Both the position numbers and the translations under genes were made by a program. The notes under the pieces were generated by a model, which was given only the letters and a program-made list of their open reading frames with translations, was not told the DNA's origin and searched no databases. Of a stretch of 33,454 nt of DNA, positions 6,778-13,190 are shown in pieces; position 1 is the first letter of the stretch, and every line of letters begins with the position of its first letter. This stretch comes from Candidatus Hydrogenedentota bacterium (GTDB taxonomy: Bacteria; Hydrogenedentota; Hydrogenedentia; Hydrogenedentales; CAITNO01): the NCBI GenBank assembly GCA_903893795.1, contig CAITNO010000029.1, positions 1 through 33,454 on the forward strand. Direction: 5' to 3'.

Positions 6778-7975
6778 GACGCAACGCCTCGATGGGGTCG
6801 AGCCTGGCGGCCTTTCGCGCAGGGAAGTAGCCAAATACCACGCCGATTGCGCCGGAGAAGAGAAAGGCGACCAGAACAATCGGTGCATTGAAGATGAAGG
6901 GAACCTTGAGCAGGGTTGCAAGGCCGAACGAAACGGCCAGGGCAAAGGTGATGCCCACCAGGCCGCCGAAGGACGCCAGCACAACCGCCTCGACGAGAAA
7001 CTGAAGCAGCACCTCCCATTCCAGTGCGCCTATGGCGAGGCGGGTGCCGATTTCGCGCGTTCGCTCTGTGACCGACACGAGCATGATGTTCATGATGCCG
7101 ATGCCGCCCACCAGAAGGCTTACCGCGGCCACCGCGCCCAGCAGTCCCGTCAGCACGCGCGTGGTGCCCGAGAGCATGGTCGAGATTTCTTTCATGTCCA
7201 TCACGTTGAAGTTGTCGTCGTCGGTCGCCGAAAGATGGCGCCGGGCGCGCATCAGCCGCCCCAGTTCCGCCTTGATCATGTCGGTGGACACGCCGTCCTT
7301 CACGGACACCTGGATGATACTGACGTCCTCGTTGCCCGCAATGCGACGCTGGAAGGTGCGCAGCGGCACGACAATGATGTCGTCCTGGTCCGTGCCCATG
7401 GTGGACTGGCCTTTGGATTGCAGCAGGCCGACGACCTCGCAGGATACCTTCTTGAGGCGGATCTTGCAGCCAACCGGGTTCTGGCTGCCGAAAAGTTTGC
7501 TGCGCACCGTCTCGCCGATGACGCAGACGGAGACGCCGGTGCGCGCCTCGGTTGCCGTGAAGGCGCGACCCTCGCCTATCACCCGGTTGCTCACGGTGAA
7601 ATATTCTTCCGTCGAGCCAGTGACCGACGTGGACCAGTTTTCATTGGCGTAAATAGCGGTCATGCCGCTGCTTGCCGCGGGCGCCACCGCCTGGAGCGAG
7701 GGCACTTCACGGGCGATGGCCTCTGCATCGGCCAGCTTGAACGGCGCGGCACCGGAAGTCTGCCCGGGGCCCATGCGTTTTCCCGGGACTACCATGATCA
7801 GGTTGCTCCCGAGACTCGATATCTGCTCGGTAACCTGTTTGGTCGCCCCGCCGCCGAGGGTTACCAGGATGATGACGGACGCCACGCCGATGATGATGCC
7901 GAGCATCGTCAGGAACGATCGCATCACGTTGCGGCGCAGTTCGCGCAGCGCCAGAAGTAAGGCATTGGCAAGCAT
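6770..7975 (-). CDS. MacB-type ABC transporter permease
   Basis: The 401-residue protein has the MacB/FtsX layout: one N-terminal membrane helix (about 20-45, TMLGIIIGVASVIILVTLG), a large periplasmic MacB_PCD domain (about 50-260) and three C-terminal helices (about 280-395). It carries the typical GGIGIMNIMLVSVTERTREIGTRLAIGA motif at about residues 291-318. Together with the ATPase it forms the mechanotransmission pump that drives substrates from the periplasm through the outer channel. Its ATG overlaps the stop of the ATPase gene (ATGA), so translation is coupled. The ATPase is encoded separately rather than fused as in E. coli MacB. The substrate is unknown. Confidence 0.93.
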   Translation of the reverse strand: MLANALLLALRELRRNVMRSFLTMLGIIIGVASVIILVTLGGGATKQVTEQISSLGSNLIMVVPGKRMGPGQTSGAAPFKLADAEAIAREVPSLQAVAPAASSGMTAIYANENWSTSVTGSTEEYFTVSNRVIGEGRAFTATEARTGVSVCVIGETVRSKLFGSQNPVGCKIRLKKVSCEVVGLLQSKGQSTMGTDQDDIIVVPLRTFQRRIAGNEDVSIIQVSVKDGVSTDMIKAELGRLMRARRHLSATDDDNFNVMDMKEISTMLSGTTRVLTGLLGAVAAVSLLVGGIGIMNIMLVSVTERTREIGTRLAIGALEWEVLLQFLVEAVVLASFGGLVGITFALAVSFGLATLLKVPFIFNAPIVLVAFLFSGAIGVVFGYFPARKAARLDPIEALRHE

Positions 7976-8706
7976 CAGGCGTGCTCCTCGTGCGTGTGGT
8001 CCACAGCGATCAGGCCATCTTTGAAATGCACCACGCGTTTGGCGTACTGCGCCATGTCCGGCTCGTGCGTGACCATGACGATGGTGATTCCCTGGTCGCG
8101 GTTGAATGAGGTTAGAAGGTTCATGATTTCCACGCTGCGCGCCGAATCCAGATTTCCTGTCGGCTCGTCCGCCAGCAGCACCACGGGCCGGGTGATGATG
8201 GCCCGCGCGATGGAGACCCGCTGCTGCTGGCCACCGGAAAGCTCGCCCGGCGTGTGGCCTTCCCAGCCGGTGAGCCCCACCGTGTTCAGTGCGTCGCGCG
8301 CCCGCTGCCGTCTGCGGCGGGCCCGTTCCCCGCGGTAGACCAGCGGCAGTTCCACATTCTCCAGCGCGGAGGTGCGGTTGAGCAGGTTGTACCCCTGAAA
8401 AACAAAGCCAAGATAGTGGCGGCGCAGCAGCGCCCGCTGGTTCCGCGTGAGCTTGCCCACCTCGACGCCGCAGAAACGGTAGCTGCCGTCGGTGGGCGTG
8501 TCCAGGCAGCCCAGAATGTTCATGCAGGTGCTCTTGCCAGAACCGCTGGGCCCCATGACCGCGACAAACTCGCCCGGATAAATGGAAAGGTCCACACCGC
8601 CCAGCGCCGTCATTTGAGCCGTGCCCATGCCATACACCTTGGTCACGCCGGACAGTTCAATGATGGGCCGGACCGGCGACCCGTTTGTCGCTTCGCCGCT
8701 GGTCAT
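7975..8706 (-). CDS. MacB-type ABC transporter ATPase
   Basis: The 243-residue ATPase contains Walker A GPSGSGKST, Q-loop FVFQGYNLL, signature LSGGQQQRVSIARA, Walker B VVLLADEPTGNLDS and the switch His in MVTHEP. It belongs to the LolD/MacB/FtsE group. The ATG at 8706 overlaps the adaptor stop by 4 nt (ATGA); the longer frame upstream is antisense-like and arginine-rich. An extra N-terminal stretch of about 15 residues precedes the IIELSGVTKVY start of the domain. It powers the adjacent permease. Confidence 0.95.
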   Translation of the reverse strand: MTSGEATNGSPVRPIIELSGVTKVYGMGTAQMTALGGVDLSIYPGEFVAVMGPSGSGKSTCMNILGCLDTPTDGSYRFCGVEVGKLTRNQRALLRRHYLGFVFQGYNLLNRTSALENVELPLVYRGERARRRRQRARDALNTVGLTGWEGHTPGELSGGQQQRVSIARAIITRPVVLLADEPTGNLDSARSVEIMNLLTSFNRDQGITIVMVTHEPDMAQYAKRVVHFKDGLIAVDHTHEEHA

Positions 8707-9998
8707 TTGGGCGCTTCCGCGAAGGTGACGAGTTCCATGCCGGGTTCGAGTTCCCCGGAGGTTATCTCGGTCACTTTTCCGTCGGTCAAGCCTTTGGTGA
8801 TGGCAACGGCCTGAAGTTTGCCGTCGCGCAGGATCCACACCTGCTGATCTTTGCTTTTTGCGTTCGGGTCCTCGCGCTGGGTGGATTCCGCCGCGGGCGG
8901 GTGCGGCAGTATCTTGAAGAGCAGGCTGCTTCCGCCGCCCTTTCCCGCCGCCGACGTTTGCGGCGGTTTGAAACGCAGCGCCGCATTGGCGACAAGAAGG
9001 GCGTTTTCCCGCTTGTTCACGGTGATGGAGGCTGTCGCGGTCATTCCAGGACGCAGGGCCAGATCGGAATTGTCCACCTTCAGCACAGCCTTGTAGGTCA
9101 CAACACCGTCAACCGTCTGCGAGCCGTAGCGTACCTGGGTCGTGCGCGCGGAAAACATCTGGTCGGGATAGGCGTCCACGGTGAACGTGGCGTCCTGGTT
9201 CTCCTTCACCTGTCCGACATCCGCCTCGTCCACGTCCACCTGGAGTTCCATCTGCGTCAGGTCTTCCGCGAGCTTGAACAGCACAGGCGACTGAAACATG
9301 GCGGCCACTGTTTGGCCCGGCTCAACGGAGCGCGTCAGGACGATGCCGTTGATGGGGGAATGGACCACCGCCTTGGCCAGGTCCGACTTGTTGGCGTCAA
9401 GCGTGGCCTGCGCCTGGGCCACGGAAGCCTTGGCACTGCCCTCGTCGGCATGGGCACGCGCCAGCGTGGCCTTCTGCGTGTCGAACTCGTACTGCGAAGG
9501 CATTTTGCCGTTGCTCAGCCTGCGCATTTCCTCAAGGCGCGCCATTTGCGCCTGTGCCTCCAGCACTGTCGCCTGCGTTTGGAGCAGTTTGGCCTTTGTG
9601 GCGCTAAGCGCCGCGTCGGTCTGAAGCATCTGCGCCTCAAGCTTGGAGGTGTCCAATTCGGCGAGAACCTGCCCCACATTGACCGCGTCGTTGTAGTCGG
9701 CGTAAACCTTCTTAACCGTTCCCGAAACCTCGATGCCCACGTCGACTTTCTTGATGGGTTCCAGGGTGCCGGTGGCGTTGACCGTGACCAGCAGATCCCC
9801 GCGCCTGGCAGGCTGCGTCGTATAATGCGTCGTGTCTGTGTTGTCGTTTTTCAGACGCGGCAGCACGACCGCCGCGAGGCCTGCAACCAGGGCAATCAAC
9901 AGGATAAGACGGATGATGCGCGAAAATGCCGAGCGGCGTTTGCCGATGCCGAGCGTCTTGGCGATGTCCGCGGTCGGATCAGTGTTTGGGAGTTGCAT
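8703..9998 (-). CDS. MacA-type periplasmic adaptor (HlyD family)
   Basis: The 431-residue protein has an N-terminal membrane anchor (about 27-47), a lipoyl-like half with ATGTLEPIKKVDVGIEVSGTV (about 75-95), a helical hairpin (about 115-205) and the second lipoyl half HSPINGIVLTRSVEPGQTVAA. A beta-barrel domain and a membrane-proximal domain follow. It bridges the MacB permease to the TolC-type channel. A 50-residue Gly/Pro/Lys insert (about 345-390) lies in the membrane-proximal domain. The ATG at 9998 lies inside the 3' end of the tetR gene (20-nt overlap), so the two are translated from one message. Confidence 0.93.
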   Translation of the reverse strand: MQLPNTDPTADIAKTLGIGKRRSAFSRIIRLILLIALVAGLAAVVLPRLKNDNTDTTHYTTQPARRGDLLVTVNATGTLEPIKKVDVGIEVSGTVKKVYADYNDAVNVGQVLAELDTSKLEAQMLQTDAALSATKAKLLQTQATVLEAQAQMARLEEMRRLSNGKMPSQYEFDTQKATLARAHADEGSAKASVAQAQATLDANKSDLAKAVVHSPINGIVLTRSVEPGQTVAAMFQSPVLFKLAEDLTQMELQVDVDEADVGQVKENQDATFTVDAYPDQMFSARTTQVRYGSQTVDGVVTYKAVLKVDNSDLALRPGMTATASITVNKRENALLVANAALRFKPPQTSAAGKGGGSSLLFKILPHPPAAESTQREDPNAKSKDQQVWILRDGKLQAVAITKGLTDGKVTEITSGELEPGMELVTFAEAPK

Positions 9999-10689
9999 TG
10001 CGATGTTCCAATCTGCCGCGGGTCACTGGTTTGGCTGCGGTTTTCGCCGTTGCTTCAATCTGTTGGCGGATGGCCTGTATGCCGGCCATGGAGAAGGTGA
10101 ATATGTGTTGGGCAATGTCGGCGGGGGCCGCAATATCCAGCCCGAAAAGGTGCCGGGGACCCTCCTCGCGCGGACCCGGCGCGGCCATGAAACACTGGGA
10201 TATTGTGCTCATTTCACACCATTCCATCTCCCGTTTGTTCGCCTGCGGACCAAGAAGTTCGCCAATGATTCCCAAGGTGTGCTGGCGGTCATGGGAAAGC
10301 CGCCGGGCCATCAGTTCCGTCAAAAGTCCCGTCGAGTCGAACATTTCCGACATGTGTATCCGGTGCAGGCTGCCAAGCCGTTCCGGGTCCGACATCCGGT
10401 TCAGATGCGCCTGGATAAGGACGTGAAGGCGCTCCTCAGGCGGCGCTCCCGGCGGCAGGCCGCCGTCCAGGGGGTGCAGGGAGTCGGCCATCTCGGTCAG
10501 ATGCTCAAAAGCGGCGCGGTACAGGGCTTCCTTCGAGGAGAAGTAATAATTGACAGCTGCGGCGTTTGCGCCCGCGCGGTTGCATATCTCGACATGCGTG
10601 GCGTCGCGATAGCCTTTCTCGGCAAACACCTTGCAGGCCTCTTCAAGGATTCTCTCTTTCGTGCGCTGACCGCGTCTTGGGCCGCTCAT
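9979..10689 (-). CDS. TetR family repressor, CecR-like
   Basis: The 236-residue protein has an N-terminal TetR helix-turn-helix (about 8-55: TKERILEEACKVFAEKGY, then the recognition part AAAVNYYFSSKEALY). Its C-terminal domain resembles DUF1956 of CecR/YbiH, a regulator of efflux and membrane genes in E. coli. ATG 10689 is chosen for the strong GGAGGAGG 5-12 nt upstream. As first gene of the efflux operon it very likely represses its own promoter and is released by a pump substrate. AATTGAA occurs twice at a 13-bp spacing (10719 and 10732) in the leader, but I see no clear palindromic operator. Confidence 0.9.
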   Translation of the reverse strand: MSGPRRGQRTKERILEEACKVFAEKGYRDATHVEICNRAGANAAAVNYYFSSKEALYRAAFEHLTEMADSLHPLDGGLPPGAPPEERLHVLIQAHLNRMSDPERLGSLHRIHMSEMFDSTGLLTELMARRLSHDRQHTLGIIGELLGPQANKREMEWCEMSTISQCFMAAPGPREEGPRHLFGLDIAAPADIAQHIFTFSMAGIQAIRQQIEATAKTAAKPVTRGRLEHRNATPKH

Positions 10690-10737
10690 GAAATCCTCCT
10701 CCATAAGATCTAACGAACAATTGAACTCATTAATTGA

Positions 10738-10766
10738 ATTATACATTCCTCAATGTTCCCGGTCAA
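10738..10766 (-). promoter_or_regulatory. Sigma-70 promoter of the tetR-macAB-tolC operon
   Basis: On the minus strand TTGACC (10766-10761) is separated by 17 bp from a perfect TATAAT (10743-10738). Transcription would begin near 10731, about 40 nt before the tetR start. The AATTGAA direct repeats cover the start site and could be the operator. Confidence 0.8.
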
Positions 10767-10777
10767 ACCAATTCTTG

Positions 10778-10814
10778 GGAACCCACGATTTCTCGTAAGT
10801 GCCTGTCTCAAAAT
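10778..10814 (-). other. Degenerate copy of the tRNA-fMet terminator
   Basis: Positions 10778-10814 are colinear with 11050-11086, the terminator stem and spacer below tRNA-fMet, at an offset of 272 bp without gaps. The loop and the inner stem are kept. The outer stem is damaged and the T-run is lost, so it probably no longer terminates. Confidence 0.6.
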
Positions 10815-10859
10815 TGGTGGCGGGGGTAGGATTTGAACCTACGACCCTTGGGTTGTGAG
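10815..10859 (-). pseudogene. 3' half of a tRNA-fMet (duplicate fragment)
   Basis: On the minus strand this reads from the anticodon loop through the T arm (GTAGGTTCAAATCCTAC), the acceptor strand and CCA. It matches the intact tRNA-fMet at 11087-11131 with three differences. The sequence before it cannot form the anticodon, D or acceptor 5' strands, so it is not a functional tRNA. Homology stops exactly at the anticodon loop, a common crossover position for tyrosine integrases. It could be an attachment-site scar or a decayed tandem duplication. Confidence 0.65.
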
Positions 10860-10866
10860 ACGCCTT

Positions 10867-10890
10867 TAGCCGTGACTCTAGCCGTGACTT
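10867..10890. repeat. Two tandem 12-bp repeats beside the tRNA fragment
   Basis: TAGCCGTGACTC (10867-10878) is followed directly by TAGCCGTGACTT (10879-10890). They abut the broken end of the tRNA fragment. They could be arm-type sites of a lost integrative element or slippage products. Confidence 0.5.
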
Positions 10891-11042
10891 CTTCTCTCTT
10901 GTGGTGCCCTCCCAAGAGACATGCTCCGGTCGTCGAATGAGTGCCGTGAATATCGAATAGGCTCGTCCTAGAACGGGGATGTGCACAAAATAGTTGAATC
11001 TTGGTCACCGGCAAAGCATTGCCCCCCACCCTATAAAGGCAC

Positions 11043-11075
11043 AAAAAAAGGGACTCACGATTTCTCGTAAGTCCC
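11043..11075 (-). terminator. Intrinsic terminator of tRNA-fMet
   Basis: On the minus strand an 11-bp stem (11075-11065 with 11060-11050, one G-T pair) closes a GAAA tetraloop and is followed by seven T (11049-11043). It lies 11 nt after the tRNA CCA end. Confidence 0.9.
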
Positions 11076-11086
11076 TGCACGACAAT

Positions 11087-11163
<77 letters not shown>

Positions 11164-11185
11164 ATAGGGTAACTTCAACAAATGA

Positions 11186-11215
11186 AGTATACCACCCGAA
11201 CCGGGGGGCAATCAA
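11186..11215 (-). promoter_or_regulatory. Sigma-70 promoter of tRNA-fMet
   Basis: On the minus strand TTGATT (11215-11210) and TATACT (11191-11186) are separated by 18 bp. Transcription would start near 11179, about 15 nt before the mature tRNA 5' end. Confidence 0.75.
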
Positions 11216-11278
11216 ATACTTCCGGGCGGACACGCCACAGGGTGGCGTCTTGCTGCCTGGCCGCAACGATGGGAAAGG

Positions 11279-12922
11279 CTATTCGTTCACCGTGACGGGA
11301 CGGGTCCGGCTTAATTCCGCAGCCCGTTTCGCGTAAGTCCCGGCTTCCTGGCTGCGCCCCAGTTGGTTCAGCACTCCGCTCATGTTGGTCAGGGCGGACA
11401 GGTATTGCGGGTCTATTTCCAGGGCTTTGCGGAGGAGGGGCTCTGCCTGCTCGTATTGACCCTGGTAGATGAGGCACACGGCAAGGTTGTTGAGCGCCAT
11501 GACGTATTCGGGGTCCAGTTCCAGCGCCTCTTTCAGCCAGGTCTTCGCCTCCTCGTAGCGTTGCTGGTCCATCGCCACCTTTGCCAGGCTGTGCAACGCG
11601 GTGCTGCTCTTCTGGCCAACGGCCAGGGCATGGCGGAAAAGCGTGGCGCTGTCCCGCCAATAGCTGGTTTGGACGCCCGCGCAGACGGTCAGCGCGGAGA
11701 GCGCCGCGCAGGAGACGGCGGCGACCGCGCGCGCGGGCACGCGCCACAGGCTCGCCAGGTCGGCCATGCCCCATGCGACCATGATGAAAAGGCCGATGGA
11801 GGGAAGGTAGGTGTAGCGGTCGGCATGGGAGAAGGCGCCTGCCTGCACCAGTTCAATCACGGGCACCAGCGTGCCCAAATACCAGAGCCATCCGACAGCA
11901 AGATAGGGGCGTCGGCGGGCGTGGCGGAGGCAGAAGAGTGTAATCGCGGCCAGAATCACGGCCGCGCCGGCCACCTGCCACAGCGGATGGGTGATTGGAT
12001 GGGGGTAATAGACCGCCAATCCAAACGGCCACACCGTTTTCACCAGATAGATGACATAAACCACCACGGCATTGGCGCAGCGTGCCCCAAAGGGCACCTT
12101 GGCGGAAAAGGCCAGGTTGTTGGCGCCCGCCTGCATCACCATCGTGCTCGCGCAGGAAAGCACCGTGACCACAAAGAGGGGGAGCTTTTCTCCGGCCAGC
12201 CAAAGGGTTCTTCGCGCCATGCTTCGGAAGGGGACATCGCGGTCCATACGCTCCAGGGGCCAGTAATCCAGCAGCAGCAGCACGAAGGGCAGGGTCACCA
12301 CCATCGGCTTTGACATCAGTCCCAGGACAAAGGCCGCCGTGACGGCGGCATAGCGCAGCGCTCCGCTGCGGCGGGCATACAGGCCATAGGCGCCGAGCGC
12401 CAGCATCCAGAAGCACGCGCTGAGGACATCTTTGCGTTCGGCAATCCACGCCACGGACTCCACATGGAGCGGATGCACCGCGAACAGCGCCGCCACGGCC
12501 GCACTGCGCCAAAGCGTTCCCGTCAGCATGCGCAACACCAGGAAAAGCAGCACGGAAGCGGCGGCATGAAAAAGGAGGTTGGTGAGGTGATGGCCCCAGG
12601 GATGGAGGCCGTACAGGGTGCAGTCGAGCATGTGCGACAGCCAGGTCAGGGGATGGAAGTACATGGCCCTTCCCGTGACAAAGGCCCAGCCCACCGATTT
12701 CAGATGGAGCCCCGCCTGCACCTCCGGGTTCCTGGTGACATACAGACTGTCGTCATAGTTGATGAACTGGTGCGTCAGGGTCTGTCCGTAAATGGCGATG
12801 CAGGCCAGAACGAGGGCCAGACACACCCCCGCCACCGCGCTTTTCTGCGTATGCGGTGTGGCGGCCTCAACGTGCCCGAGAGGCCTTCCCGCATTCTTCT
12901 CCTCTGATTCCGAAAGTGTCAT
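11279..12922 (-). CDS. TMTC-like membrane protein with C-terminal TPR repeats (GT-C fold)
   Basis: The 547-residue protein has about ten membrane segments (residues 30-420) and a soluble tail with three TPR units (about 430-535, e.g. ALELDPEYVMALNNLAVCL and ALEIDPQYLSALTNMSGVL). The INYDDSLYV segment (about 52-60) provides the acidic pair of GT-C glycosyltransferases. HPLHVESVAWIAERKDVLS (about 149-167) is typical of the TMTC/bacterial TPR-membrane family. Eukaryotic TMTCs are O-mannosyltransferases; for the bacterial proteins transfer from a lipid-linked sugar is inferred. The ATG at 12922 has no good ribosome binding site. It is divergent from the YfhO-like gene, which suggests a shared surface-glycosylation theme. 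Confidence 0.85.
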   Translation of the reverse strand: MTLSESEEKNAGRPLGHVEAATPHTQKSAVAGVCLALVLACIAIYGQTLTHQFINYDDSLYVTRNPEVQAGLHLKSVGWAFVTGRAMYFHPLTWLSHMLDCTLYGLHPWGHHLTNLLFHAAASVLLFLVLRMLTGTLWRSAAVAALFAVHPLHVESVAWIAERKDVLSACFWMLALGAYGLYARRSGALRYAAVTAAFVLGLMSKPMVVTLPFVLLLLDYWPLERMDRDVPFRSMARRTLWLAGEKLPLFVVTVLSCASTMVMQAGANNLAFSAKVPFGARCANAVVVYVIYLVKTVWPFGLAVYYPHPITHPLWQVAGAAVILAAITLFCLRHARRRPYLAVGWLWYLGTLVPVIELVQAGAFSHADRYTYLPSIGLFIMVAWGMADLASLWRVPARAVAAVSCAALSALTVCAGVQTSYWRDSATLFRHALAVGQKSSTALHSLAKVAMDQQRYEEAKTWLKEALELDPEYVMALNNLAVCLIYQGQYEQAEPLLRKALEIDPQYLSALTNMSGVLNQLGRSQEAGTYAKRAAELSRTRPVTVNE

Positions 12923-13047
12923 GTTCGGCCAAGTCTAATGAATCGAACGTTTGCCGCACAAACGCCCCCCTCCTGCCACCCATCGCTTTCATGGTGTCGA
13001 AACGGGAAGTACAGGACAAACATTCTTCCGGCCAATCTTTCTGTGTT

Positions 13048-13075
13048 TTGCAACGGGTTGAGTCACCGCTATAAT
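13048..13075 (+). promoter_or_regulatory. Sigma-70 promoter of the YfhO-like gene
   Basis: TTGCAA (13048-13053) and a perfect TATAAT (13070-13075) are 16 bp apart. A direct repeat of ACCGCTATAA (13065-13074 and 13091-13100) duplicates the -10 region 26 bp downstream, but the second copy has no -35. The leader to ATG 13191 would be about 110 nt. Confidence 0.65.
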
Positions 13076-13190
13076 GACTGCCATCGTGTAACCGCTATAA
13101 GGAAACACGCATTATCGAAGCGTGGCCCCAGGCTGTATGCCCGGGCAGACCTGGCGCTTCGGCATCTTTCAGCAAGGCGGGAGCCTGTCC

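Noticed and set aside
6731..7960. 409-residue plus-strand frame opposite the permease
   Set aside because: Composition of a GC-rich antisense frame; the minus-strand gene has all MacB permease motifs.
8685..10100. 471-residue plus-strand frame opposite macA
   Set aside because: Antisense shadow of a clear adaptor gene with overlapping operon junctions.
10719..10738. TetR operator palindrome
   Set aside because: The AATTGAA elements are in direct, not inverted, orientation. I list them as a possible site but do not call an operator.
10750..11080. Two overlapping minus-strand frames (78 and 90 residues)
   Set aside because: Their C-terminal parts are translations of the tRNA fragment (RVVGSNPTPATNF and RRFKSYPRHQF types), a well-known artefact. 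Neither has a ribosome binding site.
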